From: Inia geoffrensis
Taxonomy: Eukaryota > Chordata > Mammalia > Artiodactyla > Iniidae
Length of the DNA: 64,000 nucleotides
Reading direction: 5' to 3'
NCBI GenBank assembly: GCA_036417435.1
Contig: CM070913.1
Location: 16,522,680-16,586,679, forward strand
A program made the translations under genes and the position numbers. The notes beneath the pieces were generated by a model. The model did not search any database. It saw only the letters and a list, made by a program, of their open reading frames with translations, and had not been told where the DNA came from. Shown piece by piece: positions 1 to 38,077 of this stretch (positions are counted from its first letter, which is position 1; the number at the start of each line of letters is the position of its first letter).

Positions 1-26530
<26,530 letters not shown>

Positions 26531-26961
26531 CTAAGGCGGCGCGGACATGCGAGCGGGGGCGGGAGGGAGGGGCCAGGAGGAGGGGCGGGGGCCGAGGCGG
26601 CGGCGCGGCCGTCAGGAGCAGGTCCCCTCCATGCCACAGAGGGAGGGCCGGGGGCGGGTCTCGGCCGGCAAGGGGGGCGGTGGCCAGCCGGCGGGGTCGC
26701 TGGCGTAGTCTTCCCGGGCCGGAGGCGGGGCGTGCCCGCAGTGGCTCCTCCCCCTGGGCTCCGCGCCGGCTCTAGGAGCCCGGGTGCGGGTGGGAGCGAG
26801 CGTGTCCTCTTTCCGCCTCCCTCTCCCGTCGTCCGCACTGGGCTGTGGCGGCGGTACCTGAGCGGTTCCCTCGCGAACCGGTGCGGACCGATCGGCTGGG
26901 AGAAGAGGAGGAGCGGCTAGTCCGGGCGGAGACGCTTGCGGGCTCCCCTCAGACACTTCAG

Positions 26962-26983
26962 CCAATCAGCAGCCCGAACCAAT
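26962..26983. promoter_or_regulatory. Two CCAAT boxes (probable NF-Y sites)
   Basis: CCAAT is read at 26962-26966 within GCCAATCAGC and at 26979-26983 within ACCAATGG, both on the plus strand, 17 bases apart. They lie about 440-460 bases upstream of the ZCCHC2 start codon. NF-Y works in either orientation, and closely spaced CCAAT pairs in CpG-island promoters are typical targets. Binding itself is inferred. Confidence 0.6.
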
Positions 26984-26997
26984 GGTTGCGTAGATCT

Positions 26998-27007
26998 CCC
27001 CGCCCCC
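26998..27007. promoter_or_regulatory. GC box (probable Sp/KLF site)
   Basis: CCCCGCCCCC lies just beyond the CCAAT pair on the side away from the gene. A second GC box, GGGGCGGGGG, is at 26582-26591 in the 5' UTR region. Such motifs are frequent by chance in CpG islands, so function is inferred. Confidence 0.45.
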
Positions 27008-27660
27008 GGGGCCCGCCTCTCTCCGAGAAGCCACGCCCAACTGGCCTCTAGGCGCCTTCACTCTGGACGGCTTCCGCGCGGTCCTAATGTCTGGTGGTTG
27101 CCTGCGGGTCGGGGGGAGGACGCTGTGGGACCGTGGGTGGCGGTTAGATAGGCAGGAGCGCGGCGAGGAGGGTGCAAGGCCCACGTGTGAGGAGGGAAGT
27201 GGGGAACTGCCCCTTTTCCAAGGGCCCGAGCACGGCTTGTGACTACCGACTCTGCCCTACCTCCTCACGGGGGCCGCCGCCCCAGAGCGCCGCCGGGTTC
27301 CCTTCGCGGCCGCGTGGTATGCGTCCCAGGAACCGGGCTTCCTCCGGAGGGAGCGCGCTAACCCGCACTTTTTCGGTTCACAGCCCGGCCGACTGTCTGG
27401 AAGTCAGCCACAGGACAGTTACCACCGCAGCTTTACCGGGATCTCTGTGTCGGCTCTCCGGATTGCGGATCGGGAAACAGGGTGGGGAAGCTGGGCTGCG
27501 GCTGTGGGTTGGGGGACCAGGACACCTCGATCCCGGGCGAGCGCTCACCCGGGGCGCGGGCAGCACGGGTCGACGCTGGGGGCGCAGGGGCGACCCGACT
27601 CACGGGAGTTCCACGGCCTCTGGACTGAGGCGGGACGCTCTGGTGTGGACGCCCCTGGCC

Positions 27661-27848
27661 TAACAGTTGCCTCTGGTCTGTAACGCTCTTTGGAAATTAT
27701 TTCCACGACAGTTAGCAAAAGCCCCCCAAAGCCCCCATCTTTGGGGGATTATTTTATTTTCTACAAAACGTAATATTTTGAATTCCCATGCCGGGAACAG
27801 GCTTTCAACTTTTTTTAAGTTTTCATTTTTAAGGTTTAAAGACCTCCG

Positions 27849-27851
<3 letters not shown>
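27661..27851. other. Edge of CpG island; no gene seen
   Basis: Composition falls from GC-rich to AT-rich here. No ORF, splice pattern or repeat is recognised before the CT microsatellite. Confidence 0.6.

Positions 27852-27886
<35 letters not shown>
27852..27886. repeat. CT dinucleotide microsatellite
   Basis: A perfect CT run of about 35 bases lies directly beside the target site of the CHR SINE at 27911-28183. Confidence 0.95.
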
Positions 27887-27889
<3 letters not shown>

Positions 27890-27910
27890 TTTGTTGCTTT
27901 TTAAAAAAAA

Positions 27911-28183
27911 TTTATTTTTGACTGTGTTGGGTCTTCGTTTCTGTGCGAGGGCTTTCTCTAGTTGCGGCAAGTGGGGGGCCACTTTTCATCGCGGTGCGCG
28001 GGCCTCTCACTATCGCGGCCTCTCTTGTTGCGGAGCACAGGCTCCAGACGCGCATGCTCAGTAATTGTGGCTCACGGGCCTAGTTGCTCCGCGGCACGTG
28101 GGATCCTCCCAGACCAGGGCTCGAACCGTGTCACCTGCATTGGCAGGCAGATTCTCAACCACTGCGCCACTAGGGAAGCCCCT
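27911..28183 (-). mobile_element. CHR SINE, intermediate-length form, with long TSD
   Basis: The reverse-complement head CACTAGGGAAGCCC and B-box region (GGGCTCGAACCGTGT) lie at the right end; the A-rich tail end is at the left. GTTTGTTGCTTTTTAAAAAA occurs at 27889-27908 and again at 28184-28203, a perfect 20-bp target-site duplication. The distal segment of long copies is kept but an internal part is missing, so this is a different deletion form from the 200-bp copies. Confidence 0.92.
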
Positions 28184-29394
28184 GTTTGTTGCTTTTTAAA
28201 AAACAATGGAGCCTAAGTTTTTAGGGTCCCACTGGATCTTTTGAGGGTTAACTTTAAAAAGGTGGGTTTAAAAAAAAATCCTTAATGTTTTAAATTAGGA
28301 AGTCCTATTATAGCTATATTGTGGCAGTATGTAAAAAAAGAATCACTTTTTACGAAAGTCTTTCTGAAAGTATTTGGACATCTGTTGGGAGAGCATATGC
28401 TGAGCCCTCTTTACCCCACAGCTTTGTGCCCTAAGAAGCTAATTTATAATTCGGTAAAAGGCTGAAGTAAAGCCTAAATCAGTTTCAGTGATAAAATAGG
28501 GAGACAATTGTTTTCAACACACTTGAGATTACTAAAATATATGAAAGCCATTCTTTCCTGTAATTTGCTATTTCCTTATGTTCTTTTGGTGTGATGTAGA
28601 AATCATTACAATCAGGAGAAAACTTTACAAGGACTTTTATTATTACAGTCCTTGCCCCTTTTTGCTGTCAACCTCACCTGCCCTGGAATCTTCTATCCTA
28701 TCTCATCTGTTCGCACATTTCTGAAGCTTAGGGTGAAATACTTTAGGCAACCAATAATAATGTTGCTAGATACTCACAGGTCCACAGTGAGTCACCCTGT
28801 CTAGATGAGGATCGAGGTGATCCAGGCATATGGTCTTCACCTCTTCCTTGGCAACAAGAAGCCATTTGGTATGAACTCCCCACAATACTAGATCCATAAA
28901 TTTTGGGTCTGAATTCAGATTTGTAATCAATGATGATTACTTCTGTCCTTCTATCTTTCGTCCATATTAGAAAATGCAGTGATCAAAGCTCCTACACATA
29001 CATGACACACAGTGATTTAATGATTCTGGTCATCATCCATCAGCTGGATAATTTGCTATTTATGCCCCAGTACATGGTTTCAGAGGTCCCTCTCCATACC
29101 ACTACTCATTAGACCAGGCCTCTGTTTTATTCCACCCCACCCTAAGTGAGAGAGAGAGAACACCTTCAGTTAAGACTAATGTACTACAACAGGGATGGGC
29201 CCAGATGGAAATCCCAAGATGAGGTGTAGGCGTGTTTATTGGAAAAAACTATCCAGATGATTCTAATAAGACATCCTAGCAAGGTATTCCTCCCACCGGG
29301 CCTACCTATTGGGAACACCTGCTCTAGATTCCCTGGTATTTTATATTTTCTATATAATCATTCAGATGGGCCAAATAGTATTGCTGTGGTCATG

Positions 29395-29412
29395 GTGTGT
29401 GTGTGTGTGTGT
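29395..29412. repeat. TG microsatellite (short)
   Basis: Nine TG units in a row, directly after CATGG. Confidence 0.9.
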
Positions 29413-29869
29413 TTGTATCCAGATCTTTCAGAGGAATATATCCTGTAAAAGACATCTTTAAGGACACAAAGTGCTATTGTGTCTTGTCCCTAGATGATAT
29501 TTATGCATATTCAATATATTTTGTTTTATTTGCCTCTTTAACAATGAAAGTTGGTATACCCAGAAGACTGGTTTCAAGTTAAGATTATACTTTGGATTAA
29601 GAACCAGCCAGTGTTTGAAGATTGAGGAAACTTTGTAACCCTTTTGCAATTGGGTTACTGCAAGAAATTTCACTGAAACCACAGTTAATTGAATGGTTCA
29701 AGGCAGACTGGTAATGACATCTACTCCATATAAAGGATGCCTAGATACAGCCACGTCTACCTCAGATGATATCCTGCAACAGCTAACCTGATCCGTACCA
29801 AGAATTTGTTCTCTTAGTCTTTGTGAATGTTGACCTACCTGCCCTCTCCCCCATTATACCTCCCTGTTT

Positions 29870-29975
29870 CCTCCATTACAATATAAATATCTTAACATTG
29901 ACGACCACGTTTTATTCACTTTTATATTTTCACATCTGGAACACAGTAGTTGTTACTGAATGTTTGTTAAATAAT
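29870..29975 (+). repeat. L2 LINE 3' end remnant
   Basis: GACCACGTTTTATTCACTTT, then CTGGAACACAGTAGTTGTTA, then TGTTTGTTAAATAATGAATG follow the L2 3' terminus including its TGAA-type end. Confidence 0.6.
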
Positions 29976-31599
29976 GAATGAATAATGCTCCAGGGACCAA
30001 AAGTAACTGCTAACAGCTCCTGGGATCACCTGAACCCTTTTCACCTCTAGCAGGGAAGAGAAAACCTCGGCTCCCATCCTTGCCCTAGTCCTGAGATTTA
30101 TTCTAACTGAATTGGCTTCGGTTACATGCCTGTTCCTGATCAATCCTGGAGCCAGAGAAGTGGAGGCAGCTTCTTCAGAACTGTGTGGATCCCCCAAAAG
30201 AAATCCAGGGCTTCTGGAAAGAGGGGAAACATGGAGGCTGGGGAAGCACCCAACATGTGTCCGGTGTCATTGTACTTACAATCTATAGTTCTGATCACCT
30301 AAGTTGTCATGGGTTTAAGGTGCCTCAAAAACAATTTTTTGTGTAGTTAGGTCACATATTTTCCTTTTGTTACATCATATTTATTTTAAGAGATTAAATA
30401 TTAAATTGTCTTTAGAGATTACAGTTTAAAAGCTGGTCTAAAGGTCTTGCAAACAACACAGGTAAATTATTCACTGACATACAACTTAAGGGAAAAAATG
30501 TTGCATATTTAAAATTAAAAGGATACGTTTTTGTAAGGTTTACAAAAACACCCAATATGACAGATCTGAGATTAAAAAGAAATCCTCAGTGTTTATGCTG
30601 TGACAGTATTCTCATTGATCAGCTGGAAGTCCATGCCCAATACTGTAGTATATGGCACCTTTCCTGGAAGACTACCATCGGGTAAAATTTGGAGTCTCCC
30701 TGGAGTTATGGTTTCACTTGTCAGAAAGGTTCTTAGGGACTTAGATAAACCAGGCTGCCCGAGCATTCCCACTTGTACATCAAAACTTTTAGAGAAACCC
30801 TGAAATCCACCAATCTTTGAGGCCTGTCCGGAAATAAACTTGATTCCGAAGTGGTTTGGTTTGCAAAATCCTCAGGCTTCTGATTTGTGTTAGAAATTAA
30901 GGAGCTGGATGACCTTAGGCACTTGTGTGGTTCTTCGGTAGCTTTGCAAATAGACCTTGTACCCAATTGCTCAAAAAGGCAAGGGCTGTCTCTCCCCCAC
31001 GACCACCCCCCGCCAAAAAAAATCACACTGCCTTCTAGGGACCTGTGGAAAGGTAGAATTGAAGTTCTGGAAGGCTGACTTGCTAGATAGAAAAATAACC
31101 TCTGCTCCAGCAGCGTCTCTGGAATAGAATTTGCTGAATTCATGTACTTCTTTAAACATATGGTAACATCATATTATTGGTGAGCTGTTGATTGTCAACC
31201 CACCTTAAACCCACCATCTCTTACCCTTTCATCTTCATAAAAGAAGCCTCATTTTTTTTTTTTTTCAAGTATCCAGGCTTCTCCCAAAGACCCTGTGTGG
31301 CTTGGGGGATACCTTTGCCAGCTCCGTGGATTGAGCATTAACCCAATCAGGAAAGCCCATACTTCTCTCCAACTGGTTCAGAAACCCAGAATGACTGGGA
31401 TATGTCAAATGGACATACGAGCCAACAAACTCTATAAAATTGGTACGTGAAGGGGCTCCCACTGGCCAAATCTAGCAGAATTTGAATATCAAAAAGAATA
31501 AGATGGAGCCAGTGAATTAAAAAGAATCCAAGTTCATAGGGATTCTCAAAGAAAAAGGGGTGGAGAAGGGTGCATGGAAAGCGCTTCTTTATAGAAGAA

Positions 31600-32422
31600 T
31601 GCCAGCTGAAAATTTTAGAAAGAAAGTATCATTTTGTAACCACTAAATGCAACAATTGATCCAGGCATTTTCACCACTGGGTGCAAAGTTGTTGGGAAAC
31701 AAAACATTCACAGGTCCTCAAAATAACACCTCACTTAGTTAAAAGGGAGGGATGGTACTTTTACATTAATAAATTTGATGGATACCACCTTAACCATGTG
31801 GTCGCGATTAGCATCACCAATAATGAGACAGTCTAACATTCCTCCTCCTGTCATGGATGTCATTGGAAGCACACACTATTTGCAGTATTCTTGCCAAAAT
31901 GTCTACACTGAATCTAGTCATGGGGAAAGAGACAAAATCTGGATTGGGGACATTATACGAGACACAGGCCTGAATCATCCAAAATATCAATGTCATAAAA
32001 GCAAACACAGGCAGGGGACTGTTGTAGCTGAAAGAAAACCAAAGAGACATGACAACCAAATGCAATTCATGATCTATGATTGGATCCTGGGTTTAAAAAA
32101 CTCTAAAAGACATTTTGGGAATAATTAGGTAAATTTGAATAGGGACTTATTTGATATGGCTACTGTATCAATGCTAACTTTCTTGGGTGAGAATGACGTC
32201 ATGGTTGTATAGAAAAATGTTTTCAGTTGGTTCATGCCAAAGTACTGAACGTTGAAATGTCATGATATCTACAGTTTTATCTTTTAATTTAAAAATTATA
32301 TATAGAGAAATAAAGCCAGTGTGACAAAGTATTAACAGTAGACAAATCTAGATGAAGGGTATATGGGTGAACATTGTACAATTTCACCTTTCTTTAGGTG
32401 CAATTTTTTTTTTCAAAATAAA
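31600..32422 (+). repeat. Old LINE-like 3' end (probably L1M)
   Basis: The stretch CAAATGCAATTCATGATCTA, ATTGGATCCTGGGTTTAAAA, ACATTTTGGGAATAATTAGG, GAAGGGTATATGGGTGAACA and the end TTTCAAAATAAAGTGGG matches a familiar mammalian repeat tail that I assign to an old L1 3' UTR. The 117-codon ORF at 31775-32128 lies inside it and is not a gene. The 5' limit is approximate. Confidence 0.6.
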
Positions 32423-32521
32423 GTGGGAAAAAATGGCGATTGCAAATATACATCCACAGGATGAGTACAAAAATAAAATTTGTTAATTTATGAATGGAGT
32501 TTAGCACATTTAAAGTCGCTT

Positions 32522-32709
32522 TTTAAAAACTATTTATTTATTTATTTTGGCTGTGCCAGGTCTTAGTTGCGGCACACAGAATCTTCATTGCTGCATGCGG
32601 GATCTTTCAGTTGTGGCACGCGGGGTCTAGTTCCCTGACCAGGGATTGAACCTGGGCCCCCTGCATTGGGAGCTCGGAGTCTTAACCACTGCACCAGCAG
32701 GGAAGTCCC
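32522..32709 (-). mobile_element. tRNA-derived SINE (Bov-tA/ART2-like) with TSD
   Basis: The reverse-complement head CACCAGCAGGGAAGTCC is at the right; TATTTATTTATTTTGGCTGT at the left is the body-tail junction. Flanks TAAAGTCGCTT (32511-32521) and TAAAGTTGCTT (32710-32720) give an 11-bp duplication with one mismatch. Its middle part differs from the CHR copies. Confidence 0.88.
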
Positions 32710-33036
32710 TAAAGTTGCTTAATTAACTGGTTTTGTCAATGGGACAAAACATTAATCAAAGTCCCCTTAAAACTATATATAAAATAGAATAATAAGATTT
32801 GTAAAAGGAACACAAGCCTAATGGAGAATGGGTTTTCTGAATTTGATACCTCAATATATTGACCTTTCAAAATATTAGAGAGTGAAGCTGGTTAGAATCA
32901 ACTTGAAATGGCTTGCAGAGTCATAAGGTGTCCCAAGTCAGTTTGTCAATGCATTCTGTAGGAAAGCTGGGCCACAGCCAAATGCAAGCAAGGTCATCCT
33001 CAGACGGAAATGTTCCTAAAGAAGAGTGCAAAATCA

Positions 33037-33078
33037 GACTTCCCTGGTGGTGCAGTGGTTAAGAATCCACCTGCCAAT
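33037..33078 (+). mobile_element. SINE head fragment, 3' part missing
   Basis: GACTTCCCTGGTGGTGCAGT through AAGAATCCACCTGCCAAT is the first 42 bases of a CHR-type SINE. It then stops abruptly and runs into an antisense MIR-like sequence. No tail and no target-site duplication are present. Confidence 0.8.
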
Positions 33079-33094
33079 TAATCTTCGTAACATT

Positions 33095-33240
33095 CTATAA
33101 AATGGTATATGCCATTTTATAGATGAGAAAAGCGAGACTAAAAGGTTAAGCTCTTTTCCCAAGGTCTCATGCTAGAAGGTGACTGATACATGTTTCAAAC
33201 CCTGATTGGCCACCCTACACTGTTTTCAACCATTATACCA
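33095..33240 (-). repeat. MIR SINE remnant
   Basis: GCCATTTTATAGATGAGAAA, then AAAAGGTTAAGCTCTTTTCC and CAAGGTCTCATGCTAGAAGG follow the reverse-complement MIR core in order. Confidence 0.65.
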
Positions 33241-33544
33241 TCTAGATAATGAATAACTTACCACGTGTTTCCTGACTTTTATAAAAGCCACACACAGTCA
33301 CTATTAAAATTTTGATTAATAAAAAATAATTGATTAAAATTAAAATTTTTAAGTAAGCCATAATTCCACTGCCTAGAGGTAACTCACGCAATTTATTTCC
33401 AATATTTTCCTGTGATTGTATGTGTTTGAGTATGCACACATATATGTGTGTATATTTGTGCAGGGTATATATATTATACACTGTAGTTTTGTGGGTGCTA
33501 CATTTTTAACTTAAGACTATGTTGATTTCTTAATTTTAATTTTG

Positions 33545-34133
33545 GATTGTTTATTGCTAGTATATGGAAATACAATTGATTTTTGTATGTTGATCTTGCA
33601 GTTTGCACCTTGCTGACTTGTTCATTCTACTAGTTGTGTGAGTGTTTGTGTACGTGTGTGTTTTAAGATTTTTTACGTACAGGATCATGAGTCTGAATAA
33701 AGACGTTTTATTTTTCCTTTCTGATCAGTATGCCTTGTTTTTCTTCCCTGTCTGCACTGGCTAGAATTTCTAGCACAATGTTGAATAGAAGTGGTAAGAG
33801 TAGACATCCTTACCTTATTCCCAACTTAGTGGGGAAAAAATTCAGACTTTCATTGCTGACTATGATGTTAGTTGTACATTTTTCATAAATGCCCTTTAAT
33901 AGACTGCAGAGGTCCCTTTCTAGTCCTAGTTTGCTGAGAGTTTTTATCATGAATAGGTATTGGATTTTGTCCTATACTTTTTCTGGGTCTTTTGAGGTGA
34001 TCATGTGGTGTATGCACTTTATTCTATTATATGGTGTATTAAATGATATTTAGATGTTGAACCAACCTTACATTCCTGGGATAAATCCCACTTGGTCGTA
34101 ATGTATTATTCTTTTTATATGTTACTGGATGCT
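33545..34133 (-). mobile_element. L1 ORF2 fragment, antisense
   Basis: Plus-strand text such as GCACAATGTTGAATAGAAGT, GGTAAGAGTAGACATCCTTA, CATTCCTGGGATAAATCCCA and CACTTGGTCGTAATGTATTA is the well-known reverse complement of the L1 reverse transcriptase region. It is broken by stops and indels. The following 34134-34420 may be more of an old L1, with lower certainty. Confidence 0.85.
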
Positions 34134-34420
34134 GCCCTGCTCTGGCAGCTGTCTCTCATCGTTTACTCTGCCTCTCCATGAAGCTGAGGAAAGGGGTGGC
34201 TGGGAGCAGCCCCAGGCTAAAATGCCACAAACTTCCACTGATCTCACTGAAGTTCAATAGTTGTCTCAGATAAATTCTTCTCAACTTTTTGTATTTACAG
34301 AGGACTGAGATGGTTTTTTTTTTTTGATAATTTTGTCCAATTTTATTGTTGCTGTTTAGGGAAAAGATTTGCTGTGCTTCTCCCTCAGTCATTTGGGTAA
34401 TCCTGCCCCGGCCTTACCCC

Positions 34421-36960
34421 CTGCCCCCCCAGTTCTTTCTATAGGGATACAATACACATCCCTAACTTTTCATTCTACTTTATTTAGTGCTTCCACTTCA
34501 TACAAAATGTAGAAATCTTGTTATATATAGGTTGATTTACTACTGCTTAGGTTCCTTTGTCGTGGAATATGTAGCTTCATTTACCACTTAGAGACTGCAA
34601 ACACCCCTACCTCCTGTCCTTTACACTGTGTTATCATATATCTACACAGATGTACAAACAACTTTCAGGATTTAGATTAAATAACTAGTAAGCCCCCTTT
34701 CGCTCAAAATAAGACAAATGCTTTTAGTAGAGAAAAAAAGTTATAACAAAAACTCTTCACATGTGTTCTGCATCTATAAATAGCACGTCTTTGCCTATAG
34801 TTTAAAATTCTTCAAAGAGGAAAGAATGCCTTTATATTTGAGGAACTAGTGCCTAGAATAGTAGCTCTAATTCTTTCACTGTATAAAAGGTGCAGAAGGT
34901 TATTTGGGGCAAAGGTATTGTGTGCAGAGTGAGTGATCTGTGTATAGTTGTAACACCTTTGCCCTCATGCAATCTCACAGAACTGAACTGACTTATCTTT
35001 TACACCAGGAGAGAATCAGCATCCACCAGTATTTTGCAACTATGTGATCACTAATCATTAATATCCCTTAGGCTGTTCAGGAAATGGTATATTTTCTATT
35101 CCAGAGTATTCTAGTTTATAGCAACACAATTGAGGAAAAGTTTTCAAGGTGTGTTTTTTGCTTTGTTGTGTTTATTTTTTTGAGGACAAACAGTTTACTT
35201 TTCAGTGCTATCTTTTAGAATCTATTTTTCCTCTGGCCCTAAAAATCACCTCTTGGTGAGGTGTACCGTTAATTTTATCCTATGTGTATGTTCACATGCC
35301 TCTGTGTATACCACAGTTATCTGTTTAAGAAAGTTAATTTTTAGTGATCAGAGAGCACGTTTATCTAACTTGCCAAAAATAGGCACATTAGACTTCCGTT
35401 TCATTCCTTGTCTGTAATGTTTCTTACATCCTCCTAATTCTTCTAAATCTTAACCACTCTCAAGGACCAATGTCAAATCTTCACTCTTTCAGGAACTCTC
35501 CCATTGCTATCCCACCTGGAAATGGTCTTTTTTTCCTTCCTTCATTTATTTGTTTAGCAAATATGTATTGAGTACCTACTCTTTGTAAGACACTGATTAT
35601 GTGATAGAAGATAGGTAAAAGTTATCTGTATCAAAGTTATCTGTGTATCTGTATGCACATTGTAGATATATGTTTCTAAATCTTATTTTCTCAGTTAAAT
35701 TGTGAGTTGCCTGGGGCTCCACCCTCCATCTTATTATTTATTGCATTCCTCATAAAATTTAGCAGAGTGACTTCTATTAAGACTTAAAGGAAAAGTTTAA
35801 TTTGTATGATGATTATATTTGCACTCTTTCTTTAAATATACTTAAGTATGCAAGACATAAATAGCTCTAATATTTAGTTACACCATTTAATCATTCCACA
35901 AAAAATATTCTAATACGGGTATGGAACTAAACTTTAAAGTTGATGAAAACTCAGTCCCCTCTTCACATCTATATAATCACTCCTACCTGGCGCCCCCCTC
36001 CCCCCAATTATTTTCTCAGGCTCTGTAAGAATGTTGTGTGTGCACGTTTAAACATATAAATATAAGGCATTAAATAAACCTGATCTCTGTCAGATTCCCA
36101 TCTGGTGTGCTGGAGTGTAGGACCCCATAGAAAAAGCACTGTCCTAGGAATTAGAACATATAGTTTCTAATCCTTCACTCTTTTCTACTTCCTCCTTTGA
36201 AAAATATAGAATATGGGAGATATTGGGCTGAGCTGAGATCTCTTCTAGCTCTAAAATCAGAGGAGCTTATGTGGACTGACTTCTTTGAGTACAAGTCAGG
36301 AGATGGAACATCAGAATTTAGTGTACAAATGTAGGTTTCATCACTTGTAAATTTTAGCCTACTGTCTCCTCATTTCCTTTTATGGCAAACCTTCTTTGTA
36401 AATCCTGTTTTCCCAGTCTCGAAGGCCCTCCTCATCTCATCTGTGTTTATCTAGGTCTTACCATCCTTCAGTGTCAGATTCCACCACTTCCAGAGGAATA
36501 GAACTCGCCTGTCTCCCCAGGCATTCCAGTCCCCACGAGTCTCATCTGCCTCTGAACTGTGGGGGCCCTTACCACCCAGTTCAGCAATGCTGTTTTCCCC
36601 CAATTATTTCTCTATGTAATTCTTGTCTATCCTGTGGGACACAGACCACATTCTATACTCCTCTTTATGCCTCCATGTCACACAAATAAACTGATTAAAG
36701 CTTGATTTTTTAGTTCAAATATGGTCACAGTAGTGAACTGCTAAAAACTTTTCAGAGGCATAGGTAAAATAAAGGACACTTTTGTATAAATTAGATGTGT
36801 GGGAAACTTCTTTTAAGGGAATATTTGCTTCAAACGACTTTAAGTAACTGATTTTGCTAGGAACCTTGATGCTAAATAGGTTACTTTAGAGTGTAAACTG
36901 CTACAATCATTTTGTAAAGCAACGTGACACTATGTGTCAAGAATCTTAAAACTTTTTGTA
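34421..36960. other. Intergenic, no gene seen
   Basis: This is AT-rich sequence with no recognisable gene. An antisense L2 3' end trace is at about 35545-35610 (CAAATATGTATTGAGTACCT). The rest is unassigned. Confidence 0.55.
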
Positions 36961-36964
36961 CCAT

Positions 36965-37261
36965 TTAGTATAGGTTCCAGAACCCCCTTGGATACTAAAT
37001 CTGAGGATGCTCAGGTCCCTTTTATACAATGGCATAGTATTTGCCTATAACCTATGCATATCCTCTCCTATACTTTAAATCATCTCTAGATTACTTATAA
37101 TACCTAATGCAATGTAAATACTGTGTAAATAATTGCCAGCCTATGGAAAATTCAAGTTCTGCTTTTTGGAACTTGCTGAAATTTATTTTTTCCGAATATT
37201 TTTGATCCGAGGTTAGTTGAATTCTGTATGCAGAACACACAGATATGGAATGCCTGACTAT
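36965..37261 (+). mobile_element. MER2-like Tigger DNA transposon remnant
   Basis: GGTTCCAGAACCCCCTTGGA, TGAGGATGCTCAGGTCCCTT, GGCATAGTATTTGCCTATAA, TCATCTCTAGATTACTTATA and the closing CCGAATATTTTTGATCCGAG with AATGCCTGACTAT follow the MER2 (TcMar-Tigger, non-autonomous) layout. The outermost inverted repeats are eroded. Confidence 0.8.
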
Positions 37262-37265
37262 ATAC

Positions 37266-37734
37266 CTATCTCTGGGAATGATTCCTAAGGAAATAACTCT
37301 AAAAAACACACAAAACAAACAAACAAAAACACAAACTTTATATGCAAACATGTTCGTAATAGGATAATCTGTAATATTAATGTCCAAAAATAAGTGAACG
37401 GCAAATGCATTATATTCAAATGAGAGAATATTACATAACCATTACAAAAATGGGGTTGGTAAAATTTGTACCAACACAGGGAAATGCTATAATATAATGT
37501 TAAGTGAAAAAAAATCAGGGTATAAAATTTTACAAGTAGCACGGTCAAGATAATACGCAAAAAATATGAGTAGAAAAAAGAAATGGAGAAGCATACCTGA
37601 AAATGTTAAGAGGAGTTGTCTTTAATGTTGAAATTACAAGTTGAATTTTTTTCTCCTTCTACTTTCATCTGTTTTCCAAATTGTCAAAACGGGGCATATA
37701 TTAATTTTGGAAAGGAAAACCATGTACTTTCAAC
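37266..37734 (+). mobile_element. Old L1 3' end fragment
   Basis: GGGAATGATTCCTAAGGAAA, GAGAATATTACATAACCATT, GGAAATGCTATAATATAATG and TTAAGTGAAAAAAAATCAGG are typical of the L1M ORF2 end and 3' UTR. It is cut by the CHR SINE that follows at 37747. Confidence 0.65.
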
Positions 37735-37746
37735 TACAGGGTCATC

Positions 37747-38065
37747 GGACTTCCCAGGTGGCACAGTGGTGAAGAATCCGCCTGCCAATGCAGGGAACAC
37801 GGGTTTGAGCCCTGGACCGGGAAGATCCCACATGCCTCGGAGCAACTAAGCCCGAGTGCCACAACTACTGAGCCTGAACCCGCGAACCACAGCTACTGAA
37901 GCCCGCGCGGCTAGAGCCCGTGCTCTGCAGCAAGTGAAGCCACCGCAATGAGAAGCCCGTGCACAATAACAAAGAGTAGCCCCCGCTTGCCGCAACTAGA
38001 GAAAGCCCGTGCACAGCAATGAAGACCCAACGCAACCAAAAATAATAATAATTAATTAAAAAAAA
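37747..38065 (+). mobile_element. CHR SINE, long form, with TSD
   Basis: The head GGACTTCCCAGGTGGCACAG is followed by the full body including GAGCCTGAACCCGCGAACCA and GAGTAGCCCCCGCTTGCCGC, ending CAAAAATAATAATAATTAAT. TACAGGGTCATC at 37735-37746 and 38066-38077 is a perfect 12-bp target-site duplication. At about 319 bp it shows what the 200-bp copies have lost. Confidence 0.93.
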
Positions 38066-38077
38066 TACAGGGTCATC

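Larger units (their letters stand above)
28204..31599. other. Intergenic, mostly unrecognised
   Basis: No gene is recognised in this 3.4-kb stretch. It holds a TG microsatellite at 29395-29412, a small perfect hairpin at 29635-29658 and an L2 3' end at about 29870-29975. ORFs of 60-136 codons lack any family resemblance. Confidence 0.55.

Noticed and set aside
31775..32128. 117-codon ORF
   Set aside because: It lies within an old LINE 3' end, where such frames are chance.
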